This document shows positions 1 to 5,185 of a DNA stretch of 29,006 nucleotides, in pieces; within the stretch, counting starts at the first letter, position 1; each line of letters starts with the position of its first letter. The stretch comes from a virus, in IMG/VR virus record IMGVR_UViG_3300005617_000406, positions 1 to 29,006 of that record, one strand, 5' to 3'. The translations under genes were made by a program, and so were the position numbers. The notes below the pieces were generated by a model that was not told the origin of the DNA, made no database searches, and saw only the letters and a program-made list of their open reading frames with translations.

Positions 1-1
1 C

Positions 2-403
2 CGGCGGGCCGTCACGTCGATCAAGAAAGGACTGCGCCGTGCGGTCCACGCGGTCGGCTTGCGCTGGGGCCTGGCCGACGGCGTCACGTTTCATGTGATC
101 CGGCATTCGATCGCGACCATCCTGGCGAATCCCCACCTTGTCGGCGCGTTGACCGAGCGCCTGCGCGCCGACGTCATGGGGCATCGCGAGATCCGGACAA
201 CGCAGCAGTACACGCACCTCAACGTGTCGGTGCAGGAAGGCCCGCACGAATTACTCGCGGCCGTCCTGCCCGGGTTGCGCGCCGCCGCCGCGCCGAAACC
301 GCGTCGGGAAAAAGTTAGAGGACTCGGATCCGCGACCCCGCCAAAAGGCCAACAAAACCGCGTGATCGCCTTCGGGACGCCGCAGGCGAAGAAACCGGCG
401 TAA
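2..403 (+). CDS. int: Tyrosine recombinase (phage integrase), C-terminal part
   Basis: The frame is open from the left edge, so only the C-terminal catalytic part (133 residues) is present. It contains the box-II signature of tyrosine recombinases: HVIRHSIAT gives the H-x-x-R pair, MGH follows about 40 residues later, and QQYTHL carries the nucleophilic tyrosine. These enzymes cut and join attP and attB through a 3'-phosphotyrosine intermediate. The C-terminal tail after the tyrosine is basic (PKPRREK...). The last third of the gene overlaps a 13-bp repeat that recurs twice past the stop codon, and a tRNA 3' fragment starts 48 nt after the stop. Both fit an int gene lying directly next to its own attP. 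The catalytic Arg-I and the N-terminal arm- and core-binding domains lie outside the window. Confidence 0.93.
   Translation, partial: RRAVTSIKKGLRRAVHAVGLRWGLADGVTFHVIRHSIATILANPHLVGALTERLRADVMGHREIRTTQQYTHLNVSVQEGPHELLAAVLPGLRAAAAPKPRREKVRGLGSATPPKGQQNRVIAFGTPQAKKPA
311..323 (+). repeat. 13-bp direct repeat, copy 1 (candidate integrase arm site)
   Basis: AAAGTTAGAGGAC is found here inside the 3' end of the integrase gene, and identically at 522-534 and 558-570. All three copies have the same orientation and flank the tRNA-derived core. Repeated short sites on both sides of a core are what lambda-type integrases bind with their N-terminal domain; assigning that role here is inference. Confidence 0.6.
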
Positions 404-421
404 GCGTGTGAATTTGCTCAG

Positions 422-437
422 CAAACCACGACAAACC
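422..437 (+). repeat. Tandem CAAACC pair spaced one helical turn
   Basis: CAAACC occurs at 422-427 and again at 432-437, ten bases apart, between the integrase stop codon and the tRNA-like core. Two identical hexamers on the same DNA face near attP would suit an excisionase or another accessory protein. The match is short and could be chance. Confidence 0.3.
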
Positions 438-451
438 GACGATCTACCCCT

Positions 452-500
452 CTGATTCGTAATCAGCAGGTCCGCGGTTCAAGTCCGCGCGCCGGCTCCA
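452..500 (+). other. attP core: 3' part of tRNA-Thr(CGT)
   Basis: The segment folds as the 3' part of a tRNA: anticodon-stem bases CTGA, loop TTCGTAA (anticodon CGT, threonine), stem TCAG, variable loop AGGTC, T-arm CGCGG/CCGCG with loop TTCAAGT, acceptor strand CGCCGGC, discriminator T and CCA. No matching 5' half (D-arm and GCCGGCG acceptor strand) lies upstream where it should, at about 425-450, so this is not a complete tRNA. Position 27 (T451) fails to pair with position 43 (C467), so identity with the host tRNA probably starts at 452. Tyrosine integrases commonly cross over at the anticodon loop and carry such a 3' copy so the host tRNA stays functional. Strand is that of the tRNA. Confidence 0.85.
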
Positions 501-521
501 AGCAGGTCAAGCAGTTACAGG

Positions 522-534
522 AAAGTTAGAGGAC
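522..534 (+). repeat. 13-bp direct repeat, copy 2 (candidate arm site)
   Basis: This is a second exact copy of AAAGTTAGAGGAC, 22 bases past the CCA end of the tRNA fragment. A degenerate copy (9 of 13 matches, aligned 511-523) lies 11 bases upstream, about one helical turn away, so two proteins could bind side by side. Confidence 0.6.
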
Positions 535-557
535 GGCCATCAGGTGGGACTGGACCA

Positions 558-570
558 AAAGTTAGAGGAC
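558..570 (+). repeat. 13-bp direct repeat, copy 3 (candidate arm site)
   Basis: This is the third exact copy of AAAGTTAGAGGAC, 36 bases after copy 2 and in the same orientation. It marks the outer edge of the presumed P' arm of attP. Confidence 0.6.
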
Positions 571-651
571 TTTGGGGCGTCAGTCGGCGAATATGGCCCG
601 CGCCCGGCGTGCGCGCCGGTGCCCGCCGGTGCCCGGGTTGACCTCCACGGT

Positions 652-680
652 TTGACAGCGCCCCACGATGCGCGTAGCGT
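652..680 (+). promoter_or_regulatory. Possible promoter for the lipoprotein gene
   Basis: A perfect -35 box TTGACA (652-657) is followed after 17 bases by TAGCGT (675-680), a weak -10 match of three of six. It would start a transcript near 687 and leave a leader of about 64 nt before the lipoprotein ATG at 751. The -10 box is poor, so the call is tentative. Confidence 0.3.
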
Positions 681-750
681 CAGAGGTCCGCGTTCGCCCC
701 GCGTTCCCGTCCCCGTCACCCGCGCGTGTGCATCAGAAAGTCCGTGCCCC

Positions 751-1185
751 ATGGGTCGCCGCTCCTGTGTCCTCGTCCTCGCGGTTGTTCTCAGCGCCTG
801 CGGCTCGGCGCCGCTCGCCCCCACCCCGCCGCCCGTCGCGAATGTCGCCGGGAGCTGGTCGGGGACGTTCCAGTACACCTCCGGCAATGCCAGCCCGAAC
901 ATCCTGGCGATGGTCGCGTCCTTGTCCCAAGCCGGGGCCACGGTCTCGGGTACCTACACCGCGTTGACGTTTGACGGCACGGTGTCGGGCACGACGACGG
1001 CGACGAGCTTCGCGGGCACGTTCACCTTCAACGGGCGCAACGTCAGCGGCACGGCCTGCACCGGCACCTTTGCGGCGAGTGGCAGTGCGGGGAGCGGATC
1101 GACGGTGACGTGGACGAGTCCGGCTGTGGTCGGGAATTGCACGGGGCTCCCGGGCGGGATCACGGTCGCGCTACAGCGGCGTTAG
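751..1185 (+). CDS. Small secreted lipoprotein (possible lysogenic conversion gene)
   Basis: This 144-residue protein begins MGRRSCVLVLAVVLSAC, a short basic and hydrophobic leader ending in a lipobox (LSAC, cysteine at residue 17), so it should be lipidated and anchored in an envelope membrane. A Pro-rich linker (APTPPPV) leads into a Ser/Thr/Gly-rich beta domain (VAGSWSGTFQY...) with two further cysteines. Small lipoproteins of this style are frequent in Acidobacteriota. The frame is open upstream to 544, but that part is Arg/Pro-rich with no signal. The ATG at 751 is chosen because the leader starts there; AGAAAG about 12 nt upstream is a weak ribosome site. It lies just outside the attP arm and opposite to the late operon, like a cargo gene expressed from the prophage. 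Function is unknown; surface exclusion is one possibility. Confidence 0.75.
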   Translation: MGRRSCVLVLAVVLSACGSAPLAPTPPPVANVAGSWSGTFQYTSGNASPNILAMVASLSQAGATVSGTYTALTFDGTVSGTTTATSFAGTFTFNGRNVSGTACTGTFAASGSAGSGSTVTWTSPAVVGNCTGLPGGITVALQRR

Positions 1186-1421
1186 GCGTCGGTGATGGCC
1201 AACGTCCCGTCGGGCAATCGCCGGACACAGCCCACGCCCCGCAGATAGACGCGCGGTTGGCGCGCGGTCCGCCCACGAAAGACCGAGGTCAGCGGCACGG
1301 CGATCTGGACCGCCGTCGCGGTGTGCCACTGTCGGCGCGTGCGGACCGCCCAGACCTGCCCATCGGGCCGATCGAGCGCCACGCAGACGAGGAAGCGGGA
1401 TCTGCTACACTGCCGCGCCAT
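1182..1421 (-). CDS. Hypothetical protein, 79 aa
   Basis: No family recognised. The protein (MARQCSRSRF...AITDA) alternates hydrophobic and charged residues (FLVCVALDRPDGQVWAV, ATAVQIAVPLTSVF), suggesting a small beta-rich fold. Third codon positions are about 86% G or C, as in the neighbouring genes, which supports coding. Its stop overlaps the convergent lipoprotein stop by 4 nt. Its ATG overlaps the divergent ATG of the + strand gene at 1420, so the two start codons share the tetramer CATG. An internal GTG at 1385 is an alternative start. It is the last leftward gene before attP. Confidence 0.55.
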   Translation of the reverse strand: MARQCSRSRFLVCVALDRPDGQVWAVRTRRQWHTATAVQIAVPLTSVFRGRTARQPRVYLRGVGCVRRLPDGTLAITDA

Positions 1422-1617
1422 GCCGACCGTCACCGTGATCATTGGGAGCCGCACGATGGGGACCGTCGCCCTGGACGCGACCGATCCGGCCGCCGCCGAG
1501 ACGTTGGCCGCCTTCGTCCGGGCCTGCTGGCGGGAGGCGACCGGCGTCCCGCCCCTGTCCGCCCAGGACGCGCAGCACTTCAGCGTGGATCGGGTGCTGG
1601 CGAAGACGGGGCGGTAG
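1420..1617 (+). CDS. Hypothetical protein, 65 aa
   Basis: The protein (MPTVTVIIGSRTMG...LAKTGR) is not recognised. Codon use argues strongly for coding: only three of 65 codons end in A or T, while first positions are about two thirds G+C. It begins with a short beta-like stretch (TVTVIIGS) and continues with a helix containing AAAETLAAFVRACW. There is no clear ribosome site. TACACT at 1405-1410 would be a -10 box placing a transcript start within a few bases of the ATG, so a leaderless message is possible, though no good -35 box is visible. The 3' end overlaps the opposite-strand zinc-ribbon gene by 38 nt. Confidence 0.6.
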   Translation: MPTVTVIIGSRTMGTVALDATDPAAAETLAAFVRACWREATGVPPLSAQDAQHFSVDRVLAKTGR

Positions 1618-1750
1618 GCAGGACCAGCCACGATTTCGCGCACACGTCGCAGTGGTACGTCGGCCCGTCGTGGGTGACCAAGCGATCGTCGCCACAAAAC
1701 GGACACGGGGTGAGGGCCAACTGGCGGACGGCGTCGCGGAATTGACTCAT
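1580..1750 (-). CDS. Small zinc-ribbon protein, 56 aa
   Basis: MSQFRDAVRQLAL leads into CPFC...YHCDVC, two CxxC knuckles 15 residues apart (C16, C19 and C35, C38), the layout of a treble-clef or zinc-ribbon domain that binds one zinc ion. The C-terminus is Pro/Ser-rich. The ATG lies two bases past the stop of the HTH gene 1753-1998, so it is probably co-translated with it. The role is unknown; it may be a nucleic-acid-binding or adaptor protein. It is one of a striking number of small cysteine-knuckle proteins in this genome. Confidence 0.7.
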   Translation of the reverse strand: MSQFRDAVRQLALTPCPFCGDDRLVTHDGPTYHCDVCAKSWLVLPTAPSSPAPDPR

Positions 1751-1752
1751 GG

Positions 1753-1998
1753 TCAGCGCGAGCCCCGCCGCGTCAGCCCCTCGTCGGCCGGGTCGTCGGC
1801 CGATCGGCGGTACGGAGCGCGACTCGCGCGCCAGAGCGAATCCGTGAAGATCCGCACGCGCCCGCCCGGCGTCCGCACATAGTCCAGCTTCCCCCCGTCG
1901 AGCCAGTGGTAGATCGTTCGGCGGCTGACCTGCGCGCGTTCGGCGGCCTGCAGGATGTTCACCGTCGCCCTGCCATCCAGTTCGCCCGCCGGGGTCAT
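1753..1998 (-). CDS. Excisionase/MerR-type winged HTH DNA-binding protein
   Basis: The 81-residue protein carries VNILQAAERAQVSRRTIYHWLDGGKL, followed by RTPGGRVRIF. This is the pattern of the excisionase-family (HTH_17) domain: helix-turn-helix at about residues 13-36 and a wing with basic residues. Such proteins act as recombination directionality factors or small regulators. It lies about 1.2 kb from attP at the end of the late operon, so a Xis role is plausible. Being embedded in the late transcript is unusual for Xis, and a regulatory role is equally possible. Its ATG overlaps the upstream stop codon by four bases (ATGA). Confidence 0.75.
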   Translation of the reverse strand: MTPAGELDGRATVNILQAAERAQVSRRTIYHWLDGGKLDYVRTPGGRVRIFTDSLWRASRAPYRRSADDPADEGLTRRGSR

Positions 1999-2606
1999 CG
2001 CTGCGCCCGCACGATCTGCACGAGTTCTTCAACGGCGATCGCAATCCGCGTGAGGAGCGTGGTCACCGTGGGCGACGCCGGGATCGGATCGGGACCGGGC
2101 GGGGGCGCCGGATCGGGGCCAGGTGCCGCGAAGGTGAAGACGCCGGTATCCTGTGCCGGCACCGTGATCAGCACGATGTTCGATCGCTCCTCGACACTGC
2201 GCACATCCTTGAGGCGCTGATCGCCCGCCACGACCATGAAGCCGACTTCGTCCCCCGGCTGCGGCTGCTGTCCCGCCATCGCCGGCGAGCGCATCCACCA
2301 GTCCTGCGCGCCGTGGCTGAACGGCCCACCCACGCCGAGCCGCGATTGCCAGAACTCGATACACCCGGTCGCGACCCACTCGCCCCGCACGCGGATGATC
2401 GCCCAGAGCGTGAACTGGATCGGCCCGTCCCAGCCGGGCGGCGTGACATCGGGCCAGCGGTCCGGGCCGTCGCGTTTGTCGAAGGTGACGCGGACGTCAG
2501 TGGCCTCGAAGTCGAGCCGCGTGATCGTCGTCGTGATCGGCCAGGCGCGGACGTCGGGACTGTCGACGATGGTGATCGTGTCGACGGGAATGGCGTCAGG
2601 GGTCAT
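1995..2606 (-). CDS. Conserved phage-type hypothetical protein, 203 aa
   Basis: The protein opens with a beta-strand-rich part (TITIVDSPDVRAWPITTTITRLDF), then DGPDRWPDVTPPGWDGPIQFTLWAIIRVRGEWVATG and EFWQ, a Trp-rich core. From about residue 155 it has a Pro/Asp linker (APGPDPAPPPGPDP) and ends in a helix (LLTRIAIAVEELVQIVRAQ). I remember similar sequences from bacterial and phage genomes but no assigned function. It is followed by ATGA-coupled small genes and preceded by a membrane coiled-coil protein, so it lies in what would be the lysis or accessory end of the late operon. No endolysin motif is visible. Confidence 0.8.
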   Translation of the reverse strand: MTPDAIPVDTITIVDSPDVRAWPITTTITRLDFEATDVRVTFDKRDGPDRWPDVTPPGWDGPIQFTLWAIIRVRGEWVATGCIEFWQSRLGVGGPFSHGAQDWWMRSPAMAGQQPQPGDEVGFMVVAGDQRLKDVRSVEERSNIVLITVPAQDTGVFTFAAPGPDPAPPPGPDPIPASPTVTTLLTRIAIAVEELVQIVRAQR

Positions 2607-2821
2607 ACCGGATCCTTCACTCGCGGCCAGAGGAAGTGGCCCATCGCCCGATGCCGGGCGACGGCGTCGGGATCGGGCACTTCCAATTCACAGGTCACGC
2701 AGAAATGGCGCGGGTCGAGCAGGCGCGCCAGTGTCGCGGCGCGGGTTTCGTGCGGATGCGCGGCGCGATCGAGATGGCCGCAGAGGAGCGCCCAGAGGGC
2801 GGTGTCGACCTCGGGGATCAT
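2603..2821 (-). CDS. Small C2H2-type zinc-finger-like protein, 72 aa
   Basis: MIPEVDTALWALLCGHLDRAAH begins a short helical part. Residues 41-62 read C-V-T-C ... H-R-A-M-G-H, a CxxC pair followed after 12 residues by H-x4-H, matching the spacing of a classical C2H2 zinc finger. The reading frame is open further upstream, but this ATG is chosen because it overlaps the upstream stop in an ATGA junction, as at most other junctions of the operon. The downstream end likewise overlaps the start of 1995-2606. The function is unknown. Confidence 0.7.
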   Translation of the reverse strand: MIPEVDTALWALLCGHLDRAAHPHETRAATLARLLDPRHFCVTCELEVPDPDAVARHRAMGHFLWPRVKDPV

Positions 2822-3417
2822 GGTGTCGGCGCCCGCCGATCCGGGCTCGCCGGATCCCAGGGGGTCGGTTTCTCGGCCGCGATCAAGCCCGCTTCCGCGA
2901 GATGTTCGATCTTGACGTTCACGTGGTTGGCTTCCTGATACGCGGCTTTGGCGGCGAGCGTGCCCTCTTCCGTTTTCGCGGTGTTGTCGAGCACGAGCGC
3001 CGTCAGGGCATCGACCGCGGTGATCGCGACGCCTTCCGCCTTCTGGACGGTTGTCGCGAGCATGAGTTGATCGTGCCGGGTCTGCAGGGCCAGTTCGGCG
3101 GCGTGGGCGCGGTTGACGCTCGCGACTTCCGCGTTGTCCGCCGCGACCTTGAGCGCGAGCGCGTCGGCGGTCGCCTGCACTTTCGACGCGAGCTCGACGG
3201 CGAGCGCCTTCCGGTCCTCCAAGAGCCACTGGCGATCGCGCGTCGTGCGTTCGTCGACGAGCTTCGCGGCGACGGCGAGGGCGTTCGCGGCCCGCTCGGC
3301 GACGTCCGCCTCGTGGTTTCTCGCGTTACGATAGTTCATCGACAGCCGCCAGAGCGTCGCGATCTGTCCGATCGCGAGCGTCACCATGCCGGCGATCACG
3401 CCAGCGTCCATTGTCAC
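2818..3417 (-). CDS. Membrane-anchored coiled-coil protein (possible spanin- or holin-associated)
   Basis: The N-terminus (MDAGVIAGMVTLAIGQIATLWRL) is a single membrane segment at about residues 5-25. It is followed by a long Ala-, Glu- and Lys-rich region (about 28-165) with heptad-like spacing that should form a coiled coil, and a short Pro-rich tail. A GTG start at 3417 is chosen because GGAG lies seven bases upstream; an ATG six bases further in is the alternative. One N-terminal membrane helix plus a long helix recalls i-spanins (Rz) or holin accessory proteins, but the length (199 residues) and the lack of any sequence signature keep this tentative. Confidence 0.75.
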   Translation of the reverse strand: MTMDAGVIAGMVTLAIGQIATLWRLSMNYRNARNHEADVAERAANALAVAAKLVDERTTRDRQWLLEDRKALAVELASKVQATADALALKVAADNAEVASVNRAHAAELALQTRHDQLMLATTVQKAEGVAITAVDALTALVLDNTAKTEEGTLAAKAAYQEANHVNVKIEHLAEAGLIAAEKPTPWDPASPDRRAPTP

Positions 3418-3420
3418 AGG

Positions 3421-3702
3421 TCAACTCCGATACCGCTGCAGCGCCCGGGTGTGATAGGTCAAGGCGGGCTCGCCGCGAATAGTGCCGAGAATCACCCGAA
3501 TCCCCCACCGGACCAGGCGGTGCTCGTAATTGGGATAGTAGAGATCGCGCCGAAACATCTGCATCGCCATCTCCTGCAGATCGGCGCGTTGGTGCGGGGT
3601 GATGTCGCCGAACGGCCCGGGCAGATGCTCGCCGTGGGCGCGCAGGTAGGCCACGCGCAACGCAATCCGCGCGCGCGCTTCGGAGGACAGGAGCCCGCTC
3701 AT
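3421..3702 (-). CDS. Hypothetical protein, 93 aa
   Basis: MSGLLSSEARARIALRVAYLRAHGEHLPGPFGDITPHQRADLQEMAMQMF is predicted mostly helical. The C-terminal half is basic and aromatic (YYPNYEHRLVRWGIRVILGTIRGE). There are no membrane segments or cysteine motifs, and I recognise no family. The ATG overlaps the stop of the beta-helix gene in an ATGA junction, so its translation probably depends on that gene. It lies between a beta-helix protein and a membrane coiled-coil protein. Confidence 0.7.
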   Translation of the reverse strand: MSGLLSSEARARIALRVAYLRAHGEHLPGPFGDITPHQRADLQEMAMQMFRRDLYYPNYEHRLVRWGIRVILGTIRGEPALTYHTRALQRYRS

Positions 3703-4979
3703 GGCGGCGTCTCCACGTTGCCGCTGAGCGTGCCGCTCGTCACGAAGCGCGGCCACGCCTGCCCGACACTCGCGCCGTCGCCGAACACCCCGTACGCCGT
3801 GCGCGGCCACGTGTTGCCGGTGATCGTCAGGTTCGTCGCCAGGGCCGTGCCGGTGAAGTAGACCGTCGACGTCAGCCCCGTCCCCGCGAAGGTGTTCTGC
3901 GTGATCGCCAGGTCCGCCGGGCCGCCGGCGATCTGGATCATGCGTTTGCTCCCGCCGCGATACTCGAGCGGGTTGAGATCCGTGACGCGGTTGCCGGTGA
4001 TCGTGACATTCTGCATGGACACCGACGGTTGGGTATCGTCGAGCGCCAACAGGTTGAAGGCGGCGCTCCCGTGCATCAGCTCGTTGCGGCGCACCACGAC
4101 ATTGCGGATGGTCGACCACGGCGCGTGGCCGGTCTGATTGCGCACCGTCGCCGAGACGAGGTAGCCGCCCTGGCCCTGCCGCCAGCAGTATTCAATCCGA
4201 TTCAACTCGACGAGCGCGCCGTCCACGGCTTTGAGTTCGAGCCGCGTTTTGACCCCGATCGGGAGCGCCATCCACTCGGGCTTCGCGGTGATCCAGTTGT
4301 TGCGGATCGTGACGTCGCGCGGCATCCGCGCCGCGGTGATGGCGTCACCGCCGCCGATCAGGATCGTCTCGGAGCCCGCCCGGAGAAAGTTATCGTCAAT
4401 CAACAATCCCGGCGCCAGGTCGTAGGCGAGGATCGCTTGCGCGTCATCACCGGGTGACGGCAGGAAACAGTCATCCACATAACTGCGCCGGATGACGACG
4501 GCGCCGTTGCCATTCGCCAGGATGCCGTGCTTGGCGCCGCGGACCGGATCGCCGAGCACCCGCACCCGATCGAGCGTCACGCGGGCGCCGGCGATCGTCA
4601 CGATCGTCAGACGCGGATCGGGCGCGCGGACCTCGACCCCGACGAGCGTCACGTCATCCGCGGGAATCGTGATCCCGCCCCGGAAGGACGGGAGCGGCGT
4701 CGTCGCATCCATCCGCGTGAGCGGCACGACACTCTGGAGCGTCACCGATCGCGTGAGGACGAGCGGCGCGGGATAGACCAGCGTCGGGCTGAGCGTCAGG
4801 AGCGCCCCGGGGGCTGCGGCGGTGAGCGCCGCATCCAAGGCGGCCGGCGTGGCCAGCCCGGTGAGCGCGGGCGCCTGGAGCGCCTGGAGGGCCTCTTCGA
4901 GGAGGGCGCGGGCTTTCGGGAGATCCTGCGGCGACGTCAGCGTGAGCGCGACGACGAGCGCGAGGATCCCGCGCCTCAT
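3699..4979 (-). CDS. Right-handed beta-helix protein with signal peptide
   Basis: Residues 1-16 (MRRGILALVVALTLTS) look like a Sec signal peptide. A helical stretch (PKARALLEEALQAL) follows, and from about residue 60 repeating turns of the parallel beta-helix (PbH1) type, each with a strand then a short Asn-containing turn: NVVVRRNEL, NVTITGNRV, LAITQNTF, LTITGNTW. The fold is typical of pectate-lyase-like enzymes and phage tailspikes that bind or cut polysaccharide. A tailspike would not normally carry a signal peptide, so the protein may be exported from the infected cell, or the leader may be a membrane-association or lysis signal. The gene overlaps both neighbours by four bases. No catalytic residues can be assigned. 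Confidence 0.85.
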   Translation of the reverse strand: MRRGILALVVALTLTSPQDLPKARALLEEALQALQAPALTGLATPAALDAALTAAAPGALLTLSPTLVYPAPLVLTRSVTLQSVVPLTRMDATTPLPSFRGGITIPADDVTLVGVEVRAPDPRLTIVTIAGARVTLDRVRVLGDPVRGAKHGILANGNGAVVIRRSYVDDCFLPSPGDDAQAILAYDLAPGLLIDDNFLRAGSETILIGGGDAITAARMPRDVTIRNNWITAKPEWMALPIGVKTRLELKAVDGALVELNRIEYCWRQGQGGYLVSATVRNQTGHAPWSTIRNVVVRRNELMHGSAAFNLLALDDTQPSVSMQNVTITGNRVTDLNPLEYRGGSKRMIQIAGGPADLAITQNTFAGTGLTSTVYFTGTALATNLTITGNTWPRTAYGVFGDGASVGQAWPRFVTSGTLSGNVETPP

Positions 4980-5185
4980 GTGATCCGCAGCGACGGCCCG
5001 CTACCACCCAGCATCTGCACGAGGTACAACACGACGACCAAGACAATCACGATGTACACGACACTTTGAATCGGCTGCGGCAGATCAAACGCTGCCATCA
5101 ACGCCCGCGCCGCCCAGATGACGACACAGAGCACGATCAGCCAGAGCAGGAGCGCGATCGGATTGAGCGCGAGCGCCAACATCAT
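4976..5185 (-). CDS. Two-helix membrane protein, holin-like
   Basis: The 69-residue protein is almost wholly hydrophobic. One membrane helix spans about residues 4-28 (ALNPIALLLWLIVLCVVIW) and a second about 40-59 (SVVYIVIVLVVVLYLV), separated by a short polar turn with LPQPIQ; the tail is short. Size and topology fit a class II holin, which opens the inner membrane to end infection, and small proteins of this shape are common in late operons. The start is the first of two adjacent ATGs, overlapping the upstream stop (ATGA). The holin assignment rests only on topology and position. Confidence 0.8.
   Translation of the reverse strand: MMLALALNPIALLLWLIVLCVVIWAARALMAAFDLPQPIQSVVYIVIVLVVVLYLVQMLGGSGPSLRIT

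Noticed and set aside
425-500. A complete tRNA-Thr gene
   Set aside because: The 5' half (acceptor strand GCCGGCG and D-arm) is absent at the required positions, so only the 3' part is present.
615-634. Exact 10-bp tandem duplication GCCGGTGCCC
   Set aside because: Only two units in a very G+C-rich stretch; probably slippage, and no role can be argued.
540-941. Coding frames on the - strand opposite the lipoprotein gene
   Set aside because: Arg/Thr-rich translation with no signal, overlapping the attP arm and the better supported lipoprotein frame.
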